This document shows, piece by piece, positions 54,947-62,370 of a DNA stretch of 64,000 nucleotides. This DNA is from an uncultured Allomuricauda sp. (lineage in GTDB: Bacteria > Bacteroidota > Bacteroidia > Flavobacteriales > Flavobacteriaceae). The DNA lies in assembly GCF_947499585.1 (NCBI RefSeq), contig NZ_CANMOO010000001.1:62001-126000 (forward strand), written 5' to 3'. The stretch's first letter is position 1; every line of letters starts with the position of its first letter. Under the pieces are notes generated by a model that ran no database searches, was not told the DNA's origin, and worked only from the letters and a program-made list of their open reading frames with translations. The translations under genes and the position numbers were made by a program.

Positions 54947-55882
54947 ATGCAAGTAACAAATAGCATTTTAATGATCAGGCCTGTCAATTTCAGAATGAAT
55001 GAGCAGACGGCGGTCAACAATTACTTTCAAGAGGATTTAAGTATTAAAAATGGCGAAATCAATTGTAAAGCTCAAAAGGAGTTTGATGATTTTGTGACCA
55101 AGCTAAGAAATCACGGAGTGAATGTTATCGTGGTGGATGATAAAAAGGAAACGGACACTCCTGATTCCATATTTCCAAATAATTGGATTTCGTTTCACGA
55201 AAGCGGCACAGTATGCGTGTACCCTATGTTTGCGGAAAATCGAAGAAAAGAACGTAGAGAGGATATTTTTGATATTTTGGAAGGACATGGCTTTCGTATA
55301 GATAATGTTGTTGATTATACCGCGGCTGAAGAGGAAGGTGTTTTTTTAGAGGGAACAGGTAGTATCTTAAAAGATAGGGTCAATCAAAAGGCATATTGTG
55401 CATTGTCCGAGCGAGCAGATGAAGAACTCTTTATTGAGTTTTGTGAGGATTTTGATTGTTTTCCAGTAATATTTACAGCCAACCAAACTGTAAATGGAGA
55501 ACGTTTGCCCATTTACCATACCAATGTTATGATGGCAATGGCTGAGACTTTTGCAGTTATCTGTTCAGATACTATTGATGACAAAAAGGAACGTAAAAAT
55601 GTAATAGATCATCTTAAAAAAGATGGTAGGGAAATCATTTCCATTACAGAGGAACAGATGTACCAATTTGCTGGTAACATGCTTCAGGTTATAGGAGCAG
55701 ATAATGAACGTTTTATGGTAATGAGTTCAGCAGCATATAATAGTTTGGATAAGGCTAGGATAGCCGCTATTGAAAAGCATTGTAAAATTATCCATAGTCC
55801 GTTGGACACTATTGAAACCTGTGGAGGAGGAAGCGCCCGTTGTATGATGGCAGAAGTCTTTTTGCCAAAAACATTGACATGA
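54947..55882 (+). CDS. ctlX: CtlX-like citrulline/arginine-deiminase-superfamily hydrolase
   Basis: 311 residues. The N-terminus TNSILMIRPVNFRMNEQTAV, DSIFPNNWISFHESGTVCVY, FLEGTGSILKDR, the YHTNVMMAMAETFAVIC block with the catalytic His and CGGGSARCMMAEVFLP with the catalytic Cys near residue 299 match proteins now labelled citrulline utilisation hydrolase CtlX. The reaction proposed for that family is hydrolysis of citrulline to ornithine; I rely on family recall for the name. With the preceding amidinotransferase it forms a two-gene unit, suggesting successive steps on a guanidino or ureido compound. Confidence 0.82.
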   Translation: MQVTNSILMIRPVNFRMNEQTAVNNYFQEDLSIKNGEINCKAQKEFDDFVTKLRNHGVNVIVVDDKKETDTPDSIFPNNWISFHESGTVCVYPMFAENRRKERREDIFDILEGHGFRIDNVVDYTAAEEEGVFLEGTGSILKDRVNQKAYCALSERADEELFIEFCEDFDCFPVIFTANQTVNGERLPIYHTNVMMAMAETFAVICSDTIDDKKERKNVIDHLKKDGREIISITEEQMYQFAGNMLQVIGADNERFMVMSSAAYNSLDKARIAAIEKHCKIIHSPLDTIETCGGGSARCMMAEVFLPKTLT

Positions 55883-56015
55883 GTTTTCAACTTCAAATTT
55901 AAGAGTTGACATATCACACTTGAGTAAGATGATTCTCTTTATAGAAAACTATCTATACAAGAAAAAATCGCCAATGATAAAGGCCCTTTGCACTCTTCAC
56001 TTATTTTATATTTGT

Positions 56016-56040
56016 CAGTCATTTGTTTTCCAAATGATTG
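56016..56040 (+). terminator. possible terminator hairpin after ctlX
   Basis: CAGTCATTTG (56016-56025) pairs with CAAATGATTG (56031-56040), ten pairs with one G-U, around TTTTC. A run of nine T begins 14 bases later, further than usual, so efficiency is uncertain. It lies in the 245-base gap between two convergent genes; nothing else is seen there. Confidence 0.4.
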
Positions 56041-56127
56041 ATAAGTAGTATTGTTTTTTTTTGGATAAAGAATCTTTTTTTCAGATAAAGAGAAGATTGT
56101 ATCATTTTTCTTTAAGAGACTGCTTAG

Positions 56128-57630
56128 TTATTCCTCCACTGTAAACTCCCTTATGGCCCGGTTTGGTTCCATAATATTATATCCTTTCCAAAACTCTGGA
56201 TTATAGGAAGATAAATAGGTGGCTTTTACTGTTTCGTCCTCTTCCAATTCTTCAAAACTTGTTTTTGAGATGGTATTGGAATTAAAAACTACCATTTCAA
56301 ACTTTTCTGTATTGTAATTCACAATATCCAAAGCAAGGGATAGTTCGTTTTGTTTTCTTCGGCCTTTTACATGCTTATTTTTTTCAATCACTTTTAACGG
56401 GCGGTCCACTCCCATTTTACGGCCAAAGGTCAAGGTCATAAATTTGAGATTATACTTGTCCGTTCCATATTTAGAGAATACGGTGGTCCCGTTATATGTT
56501 TGTTCGCTATAACTAAGGCCCAATAATTTGATGCTTTTTATAGTTTTTACATTTTCATAGTCTATGCGCATAATGGCAAAATCTTCTATATTAACGAAAA
56601 GCTTACCTTTAAAATCAGCTCTTCCTGAAGGTTCATATCCAATTACGTATACACCTTGGTTTTCAAGTTCAGAATAACCTAAAAGTTCAAAATCGTATCG
56701 GTTAAGTTTCTTGGCCACATCCAATTTGGACTTTTTTCCAAAAAACTGGGAATGTATTTCATCAAGCACATATTTTCGGTTACCTAGAAAATCGTTTTTC
56801 TCAGGTTTTTTTAACTCCTCTTCTATTTCTTCAGTGTCATCCTCTGCTTCCAAAATGGAATCTACCTGTACCTTTTGGCCAAAAATGCCAGATTTTATCT
56901 TTAAATAAGAATCTGGCTTTACATTGGCTTTGAAAATGGCTTCCATCTTGTCTGAAAGTGCTTCCATGGAGCCTTCATTGCTTTTGTCATACAATTCTGC
57001 GGCCTTAATCACTTCCAATTTATTTTCTTCATCTGCACGGTAAAAATCGCCTAGGGTTTCGGTATAATAGGTAGCACTTCGTGGAAGAATATTAATGATG
57101 CTATCTATCAGTTTTTTGTTCAATTCTTCAATGGTTGATTTTTTAAATTCGATATCCAGTTTCTGCATGGTATTGTAACTGGACTGCCTTAAAAAGAAAC
57201 GCTGTTTTATGGGTGCTTTATTATAATTTATAGGAAGACGTTCTTCCACTTTTTCCATAATGTCATCAACACTCAGTTCTTTGTCAAAAAGATACACGCC
57301 ACTTAGTTCTATGGCCTTAGGTGTTATTGTTATGATGCTATCAAGTGCCTGTTGAAAGGTAATCCCTGTTTTAGTGTACCCCATACTGGATACATAAATG
57401 GAATCTAACTGCTCAACGGATTCATTCAATTCAAAGCTAAAACGCCCTTCTTCATTGGTAATGACTCCTTGGTTTTCTCCATATTGAATGGTGGCATAAG
57501 GAATGGGCTCCTTGGTTTTACTATCAATGATTTTTGAAGAAATGGTTTGTGCAGATAGCTGAAGCTGGATGAAATTGAAAAACAATAGTAAAGCAATAAG
57601 CTTAATAGATCGCATAGGTTGAATTTTCAT
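56128..57630 (-). CDS. carboxypeptidase-regulatory-like domain protein, secreted
   Basis: 500 residues with a signal peptide (IKLIALLLFFNFIQLQLSAQ). Residues 27-110 form a CarboxypepD_reg-like domain (SKIIDSKTKEPIPYATIQYG, GVITNEEGRFSF, SSMGYTKTGI). The remainder has a long helical, acidic section (about 130-290) and a C-terminal beta-rich region (YDFELLGYSELENQGVYVIG, IEDFAIMRIDYENVKTI) like the outer-membrane-associated Bacteroidota proteins that carry this N-terminal domain. No TonB box or plug is seen. It is probably cell-envelope located; function unknown. Confidence 0.8.
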   Translation of the reverse strand: MKIQPMRSIKLIALLLFFNFIQLQLSAQTISSKIIDSKTKEPIPYATIQYGENQGVITNEEGRFSFELNESVEQLDSIYVSSMGYTKTGITFQQALDSIITITPKAIELSGVYLFDKELSVDDIMEKVEERLPINYNKAPIKQRFFLRQSSYNTMQKLDIEFKKSTIEELNKKLIDSIINILPRSATYYTETLGDFYRADEENKLEVIKAAELYDKSNEGSMEALSDKMEAIFKANVKPDSYLKIKSGIFGQKVQVDSILEAEDDTEEIEEELKKPEKNDFLGNRKYVLDEIHSQFFGKKSKLDVAKKLNRYDFELLGYSELENQGVYVIGYEPSGRADFKGKLFVNIEDFAIMRIDYENVKTIKSIKLLGLSYSEQTYNGTTVFSKYGTDKYNLKFMTLTFGRKMGVDRPLKVIEKNKHVKGRRKQNELSLALDIVNYNTEKFEMVVFNSNTISKTSFEELEEDETVKATYLSSYNPEFWKGYNIMEPNRAIREFTVEE

Positions 57631-57731
57631 GGTCTTTTAAAGAAAGACAAGTTTTTAGGCCAAAGGGTTGCTTTAGTCTATAAGATTTGACGATTTACAC
57701 GGAAACTTGTTTCAAAATTTAGGCCAGAACG

Positions 57732-59156
57732 TTATGTTTTTGAAAGATTTTTGATCATTCCCCCAAAAATAAAATAGTGAAAGGGTAGAATACTATACCA
57801 ATACAGTCTGCCCCTAAGCCCTTTTGGCCTAAAGGTTGCAGTTTGGTGCAAGACGTTATGCTCATCTATTTTAAACTCTAGCCATGCTTCTCCGGGCATT
57901 CGCATTTCTGCAAAAAGAAGAAGTCGCTTTGCTTTTTTGTCCGCAAGCAAAACACGCCAGAAATCAAGCGCATCCCCGGGAAATATTTTATCTGGATGTG
58001 TGCGTCCTCGACGTAATCCAGGACCACCGTTTAGCTTATCTAAAAACCCACGGATTTTCCATAATCTATTTCCATAATACCAACCTTGTTCACCACCAAT
58101 GCGCCAAATATTATCCAAAACTGCACTTTCATTTTTTATTGGAAGCCTTTTTTCATCTTTTAATACCCCATACTTGGGTACTTGAATGTATTTTTCCAAA
58201 TCGTCACTTATCTGGCCGCTAACAATACTGTCTTTCCAACTGCTCAAAACCAGATTCTGTTCAATCTTTTTAAAGGCCATTTCAATTGCTTGTTCGTAAG
58301 AGTGGGTTTTAAGTCCCAATAATTGTTGCAATTTGTCGTCTTTGGCTACCACCTCCATTTTCATGCTATCTACAAGGTTAATGGCCAATTTATATGAGGT
58401 TGAGGTAACAAAATACAACCAATAGGAAGATAACTTTGGTGTCATTATCGGAACAGTGAGTATCCAATTTTTAAAACCCCTTACCTCTGCATATTTGTGA
58501 AGCATTTCTTTGTATGTAAGCACATCCGGGCCTCCAATGTCAAAAGATTGGTCATAAGTTTTTTGGTTTCCAAGAACCCCAGTTAGAAAGTTGATAATAT
58601 CTCTAATTGCAATGGGCTGGGATTTTGTCAAAACCCACTTGGGCGTAATCATAAAGGGAAGCTTTTCACCTAAATCCCTAATGATTTCAAAGGATGAACT
58701 TCCTGAACCTACAATAATACCTGCTCGTAAAACGGTAAGATCAAAATTACCTTGGTATAAAATATCCTCAACGTTTTTTCTAGAGCTTAAGTGTTTGGAC
58801 AATTTCTTTTCGTTTACAATGCCGCTCAAATAAACTACCTGTTTAATATTGGTATCAGAAAGATATTCATTGAAGCTTTTAGCGGTTATGGCCTCTTTTT
58901 CATCAAAATCATCAATAGAAGAAGTCATTGAATGGATAAGATAATAGGCAGCATCAATATCTTTGGGTATTTTGCTTTTGTCGATATCTTCCAGAAAATC
59001 TATTTCAACCACTTTAATTTGTTCCCTGACATCTTTGTCTACTGAAAGTCTTTTTTCATCGCGTACGGCGCAGATGACCTCATGTCCCAATGCTAACAGC
59101 CGAGGTAATAAACGCATTCCAATATATCCGTTGGCACCTGTGAGAAGAATTTTCAT
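57732..59156 (-). CDS. SDR-family oxidoreductase with C-terminal DUF2867 domain
   Basis: 474 residues. The N-terminal Rossmann domain begins ILLTGANGYIGMRLLPRLLA, with YLIHSMTSSIDDFDEKEA and VVYLSGIV, as in atypical SDR (NmrA/YwnB-like) proteins. The C-terminal part (about 300-474: IWRIGGEQGWYYGNRLWKIR, LRRGRTHPDKIFPGDALDFW, LPFHYFIFGGM) matches DUF2867. The catalytic Tyr-x-x-x-Lys of classical SDRs is not obvious, so the activity is unclear. Its start overlaps the end of the DUF1648 gene by four bases (ATGA), so the two are translationally coupled. Confidence 0.87.
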   Translation of the reverse strand: MKILLTGANGYIGMRLLPRLLALGHEVICAVRDEKRLSVDKDVREQIKVVEIDFLEDIDKSKIPKDIDAAYYLIHSMTSSIDDFDEKEAITAKSFNEYLSDTNIKQVVYLSGIVNEKKLSKHLSSRKNVEDILYQGNFDLTVLRAGIIVGSGSSSFEIIRDLGEKLPFMITPKWVLTKSQPIAIRDIINFLTGVLGNQKTYDQSFDIGGPDVLTYKEMLHKYAEVRGFKNWILTVPIMTPKLSSYWLYFVTSTSYKLAINLVDSMKMEVVAKDDKLQQLLGLKTHSYEQAIEMAFKKIEQNLVLSSWKDSIVSGQISDDLEKYIQVPKYGVLKDEKRLPIKNESAVLDNIWRIGGEQGWYYGNRLWKIRGFLDKLNGGPGLRRGRTHPDKIFPGDALDFWRVLLADKKAKRLLLFAEMRMPGEAWLEFKIDEHNVLHQTATFRPKGLRGRLYWYSILPFHYFIFGGMIKNLSKT

Positions 59157-59671
59157 CGTCTTGAAACAATGAACATTTTAAAAGTATAGATAAAAGGAAG
59201 TAATGCAATGGCAATCCATAAACCAATAAGGTTCTTTACATCAATAGTATCAATAAACCCCTTTATCTTCAATAGGAAGATTATGGTTGTTAGTAGAAAA
59301 ATAATTACTGTTGTAAGGTTCATTACGGCTAGCATGCGTATGCCCAAGGCGTATAATTCTCTGGCGTTTTTCAACGTGACTTTTACTGGGTAATTCATAT
59401 AATAGGGCTTCAATTTTAATGCTAAAAAACTGGTAACCAAATATAATGCTGCACTTATGGCCGGAATAATCCAGAGGGTGGATTTACTTCCAAACCCATT
59501 GATCTCACCTTTTAAATTAAAGTGAACGGGTATGGTTTCTGGTAAATCAAAATAAAACATCAATACTACTATGAAGTTAAGGATAACAACACCCCACCCT
59601 ATTAGGATTAACTTTTTATCAGTTGCAGTAGGTTTTACTTCAATTTTTGGTTTTTTTCGAAGGATATTCAT
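59153..59671 (-). CDS. DUF1648 domain membrane protein
   Basis: 172 residues with four membrane helices. The segment LPETIPVHFNLKGEINGFGS (about 49-68) is the DUF1648 signature, found in SdpI-type immunity proteins and related membrane proteins. A short cytoplasmic N-terminus (LRKKPKIEVKPTATDKKL) precedes the first helix. Specific role unknown; an immunity function is possible but no toxin gene is present. It overlaps both neighbours by four bases. Confidence 0.82.
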   Translation of the reverse strand: MNILRKKPKIEVKPTATDKKLILIGWGVVILNFIVVLMFYFDLPETIPVHFNLKGEINGFGSKSTLWIIPAISAALYLVTSFLALKLKPYYMNYPVKVTLKNARELYALGIRMLAVMNLTTVIIFLLTTIIFLLKIKGFIDTIDVKNLIGLWIAIALLPFIYTFKMFIVSRR

Positions 59672-60093
59672 AAATCTTCAATTGAGGTTGGGGCATTATC
59701 GGCTTTATAATCCAAAAACTTTCTAAAATACTTTTGAATGGCTTTTGTATCAGACTTTACTTTTATAAAATAATTGTCCTTATAAATGGAATATATAGCA
59801 AAATCGCCTTTATATACAGTGAGCTTGTAATACGGAATGATTAAGCCATAGGTTTCCAATAGTGATCTAAAACGCACAATGATTCCTTTAGGGCGCATTT
59901 CTATATTACAGGTGTTTAAGTTGTTGTCCAGTATTAGTAAATTTTGGATTTCGATGTTGGCATCTGTAATAAAAAGTTTAGGAGAACCTATTCCACCCAA
60001 TGCAAAACGTTCTTTTAGGGTAAAGGGCTTGCCTACTGCTTCATCAACTTTTTTTGTGATTTTTTTATCGGTGTAAGAAACATTAAGAAGCAT
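59668..60093 (-). CDS. conserved protein of unknown function
   Basis: 141 residues, soluble, mixed alpha/beta: KKITKKVDEAVGKPFTLKER at the start, a beta-rich middle (NIEIQNLLILDNNLNTCNIE, IVRFRSLLETYGLIIPYYKL), then FAIYSIYKDNYFIKVKSDTK. The middle reads like a PH-domain-style regulator or binding module, but I assign no family. It overlaps the DUF1648 gene start by four bases and follows the MmcQ gene by 11 bases, so it is part of a four-gene unit. Confidence 0.7.
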   Translation of the reverse strand: MLLNVSYTDKKITKKVDEAVGKPFTLKERFALGGIGSPKLFITDANIEIQNLLILDNNLNTCNIEMRPKGIIVRFRSLLETYGLIIPYYKLTVYKGDFAIYSIYKDNYFIKVKSDTKAIQKYFRKFLDYKADNAPTSIEDL

Positions 60094-60104
60094 GGGGCAT
60101 CGTT

Positions 60105-60476
60105 TTATATAGACGTGTTTTCGTTTTCAAGTTGCAGGCGCATGGATTTGGGAAGATTTTCAACAACCAGATTATAGGAGGTGTCCAACCAACTAAAAAG
60201 TAGTTCATCTGGAATACTCCCATCCATAACCACTCTACTCCAATGTTTTTTACTGAAATAAGAGGGCTCTTCCATAGCAGGGTAAGTTGCTCTTAATTCT
60301 TCAATGGTGTGTGGAACACATTTTATGCTAAAGCTTGCAAAGGTGCTTATATCTGTAGCAGTGAACATTTTACCTTTTACTTTAAACACTAAAACGTCGG
60401 GCAGTTTGGAAAAAGGAATGGACTCGGTTACTCCATTTTTGGACAGGCAATATTGTCTATATGCTTCTATGTTCAT
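60105..60476 (-). CDS. MmcQ/YjbR family protein
   Basis: 123 residues from ATG 60476; a longer frame to 60512 includes 12 residues without family similarity. NIEAYRQYCLSKNGVTESIP, FKVKGKMFTATDISTFASFS, SIKCVPHTIEELRATYPAME and FSKKHWSRVVMDGSIPDELL are the MmcQ/YjbR blocks (CyaY-like fold with a proposed DNA-binding role, not well proven). First gene of the minus-strand unit running to the SDR gene and divergent from argS. Confidence 0.9.
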   Translation of the reverse strand: MNIEAYRQYCLSKNGVTESIPFSKLPDVLVFKVKGKMFTATDISTFASFSIKCVPHTIEELRATYPAMEEPSYFSKKHWSRVVMDGSIPDELLFSWLDTSYNLVVENLPKSMRLQLENENTSI

Positions 60477-60561
60477 TTTTCTATCAAAAACAGAATATCT
60501 AAAGTTAACCAAAACTGGATGGATTACTGTAGGTCTTACTAATTAAAGACAAAGAATTGAT

Positions 60562-60569
60562 TAGTTTTG
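60562..60569 (+). promoter_or_regulatory. candidate -7 element for argS
   Basis: TAGTTTTG matches TAnnTTTG exactly and lies 22 bases before the argS start codon. No TTG with the normal 19-21 base spacing is evident, so the call is tentative. Confidence 0.35.
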
Positions 60570-60591
60570 CACCCTTAAACGCAGCGTATAG

Positions 60592-62370
60592 ATGAATATT
60601 CAGCACGTCCTTACTACTACAGTAAAAAAAGCAGCCTCTTCTATTTTTAATGTGGAATTACCTTCTGTGGAGTTTCAACCCACGCGCAAAGACTTTGAAG
60701 GTGATATTACAGTAGTTATTTTTCCCATGTTGCGCTTTGTAAAAGGTAACCCTGTTGAAATAGGCACTAAGATTGGCGAGTACTTGCAAGAAAATGTAGA
60801 TGAGGTTGCCAAATTCAATGTGGTAAAGGGCTTTTTAAATGTTGTTATTGATAATGATTTTTATCTTAATTTTTTCAATACTATTCAAGAAGAGAAGTAT
60901 TATGGGTATATAAAAACTCCTTCCACTGGCGCTACGATGGTGGAATATTCTTCTCCAAACACAAATAAACCTTTGCATTTGGGGCATATCAGAAATAACC
61001 TTTTAGGATATTCGGTAGCTGAAATTTTAAAAGCTTCTGGTAAAAAGGTCTATAAAACCCAAATCATTAATGATCGCGGAATTCATATCTGTAAGAGTAT
61101 GTTGGCCTGGCAAAAGTTTGGAGATGGCGAAACTCCTGAAACTTCTGGAGCAAAGGGCGATCATTTGGTAGGGAAATATTATGTGGCTTTTGATAAAGCG
61201 TATAAAGAACAAATTTCTGAGCTGGTATCTAATGGTGTTGAAAAGGCTAAGGCTGAAAAAGAAGCGCCAATCTTGCTTGAAGCCCAAGAAATGCTGATAA
61301 AATGGGAAGCAGGTGATGATGAGGTCGTAGCACTTTGGAAAAAAATGAACAGTTGGGTGTATGCGGGTTTTGACATTACCTATAAAAATTTAGGCGTTGA
61401 TTTTGACACTTTGTACTATGAGAGTGATACTTATCTTTTGGGCAGAGATGTGGTCAGAGATGGCTTGGAAAAAGGCATTTTCTTTAAAAAAGAGGATGGC
61501 AGTGTGTGGATTGATCTGACAGATGAAGGATTAGATGAAAAGATTGTGCTGCGTTCGGATGGAACTGCGGTATATATGACCCAAGATATTGGAACAGCTA
61601 TTCAACGGGTAACGGATTTTCCAGATATTAATGGAATGGTATACACTGTGGGTAATGAGCAAGATTACCATTTTAAAGTACTGTTTTTAATTCTTAAAAA
61701 ACTTGGATATGACTGGGCAAACCAATTGTATCATTTAAGTTACGGTATGGTAGATCTTCCCAGTGGAAAAATGAAGAGTAGGGAAGGTACGGTTGTGGAC
61801 GCTGATGATTTGATAGAAAATATGGAGACCACGGCCGCTAACATCTCACAAGAATTGGGAAAACTGGAGGGGTATTCTGAAGAAGAAAAACAAAGGTTGT
61901 ACAGAACTATTGGTTTGGGAGCTTTAAAATACTATATTCTAAAAGTGGACCCTAAAAAACGGATTCTTTTCAATCCTGAAGAATCTGTTGATTTTCAAGG
62001 AAATACAGGGCCTTTTATTCAGTATACGTATGCACGAATTCAATCTATTCTGCGTAAAGCGGATGGTGTTGGGTCAAATCCAGCGGATACCTCATTGGCG
62101 TTGCACGAAAAAGAGAAAGAACTACTTAAGCAACTTCAGCTTTTCCCCGAAACCATTCAATTGGCGGCAGAAAACTATAGTCCTGCCTTAATAGCCAACT
62201 ACACTTATGATCTAGTGAAAGAATTCAATTCTTTTTACCAACAAGTGTCCATTTTAGGAGAGACAGACGAACAGAAAAAACGATTCAGGGTGCAATTATC
62301 CAGAAAAGTTGGAGAAGTGATTCAATCCGCCTTTAAACTTTTGGGGATTGAAGTTCCTGAACGGATGTAA
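60592..62370 (+). CDS. argS: arginyl-tRNA synthetase
   Basis: 592 residues, class I. The HIGH-type signature is in NKPLHLGHIRNNLLGYSVAE, the KMSK-equivalent region is GKMKSREGTVVDADDL, and the N-terminal additional domain (VEFQPTRKDFEGDITVVIFP) and the C-terminal anticodon-binding helices (NTGPFIQYTYARIQSILRKA) are complete. It charges tRNA-Arg and requires the tRNA for activation, as is known for the family. It converges exactly with the TonB-receptor gene: the two stops are adjacent. Confidence 0.98.
   Translation: MNIQHVLTTTVKKAASSIFNVELPSVEFQPTRKDFEGDITVVIFPMLRFVKGNPVEIGTKIGEYLQENVDEVAKFNVVKGFLNVVIDNDFYLNFFNTIQEEKYYGYIKTPSTGATMVEYSSPNTNKPLHLGHIRNNLLGYSVAEILKASGKKVYKTQIINDRGIHICKSMLAWQKFGDGETPETSGAKGDHLVGKYYVAFDKAYKEQISELVSNGVEKAKAEKEAPILLEAQEMLIKWEAGDDEVVALWKKMNSWVYAGFDITYKNLGVDFDTLYYESDTYLLGRDVVRDGLEKGIFFKKEDGSVWIDLTDEGLDEKIVLRSDGTAVYMTQDIGTAIQRVTDFPDINGMVYTVGNEQDYHFKVLFLILKKLGYDWANQLYHLSYGMVDLPSGKMKSREGTVVDADDLIENMETTAANISQELGKLEGYSEEEKQRLYRTIGLGALKYYILKVDPKKRILFNPEESVDFQGNTGPFIQYTYARIQSILRKADGVGSNPADTSLALHEKEKELLKQLQLFPETIQLAAENYSPALIANYTYDLVKEFNSFYQQVSILGETDEQKKRFRVQLSRKVGEVIQSAFKLLGIEVPERM

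Noticed and set aside
59153..59671. DUF1648 protein as an SdpI-type toxin-immunity system
   Set aside because: No SdpC-like toxin or SdpR-like repressor is nearby; the neighbours are an SDR protein and a YjbR-like protein, so an immunity role is unsupported.
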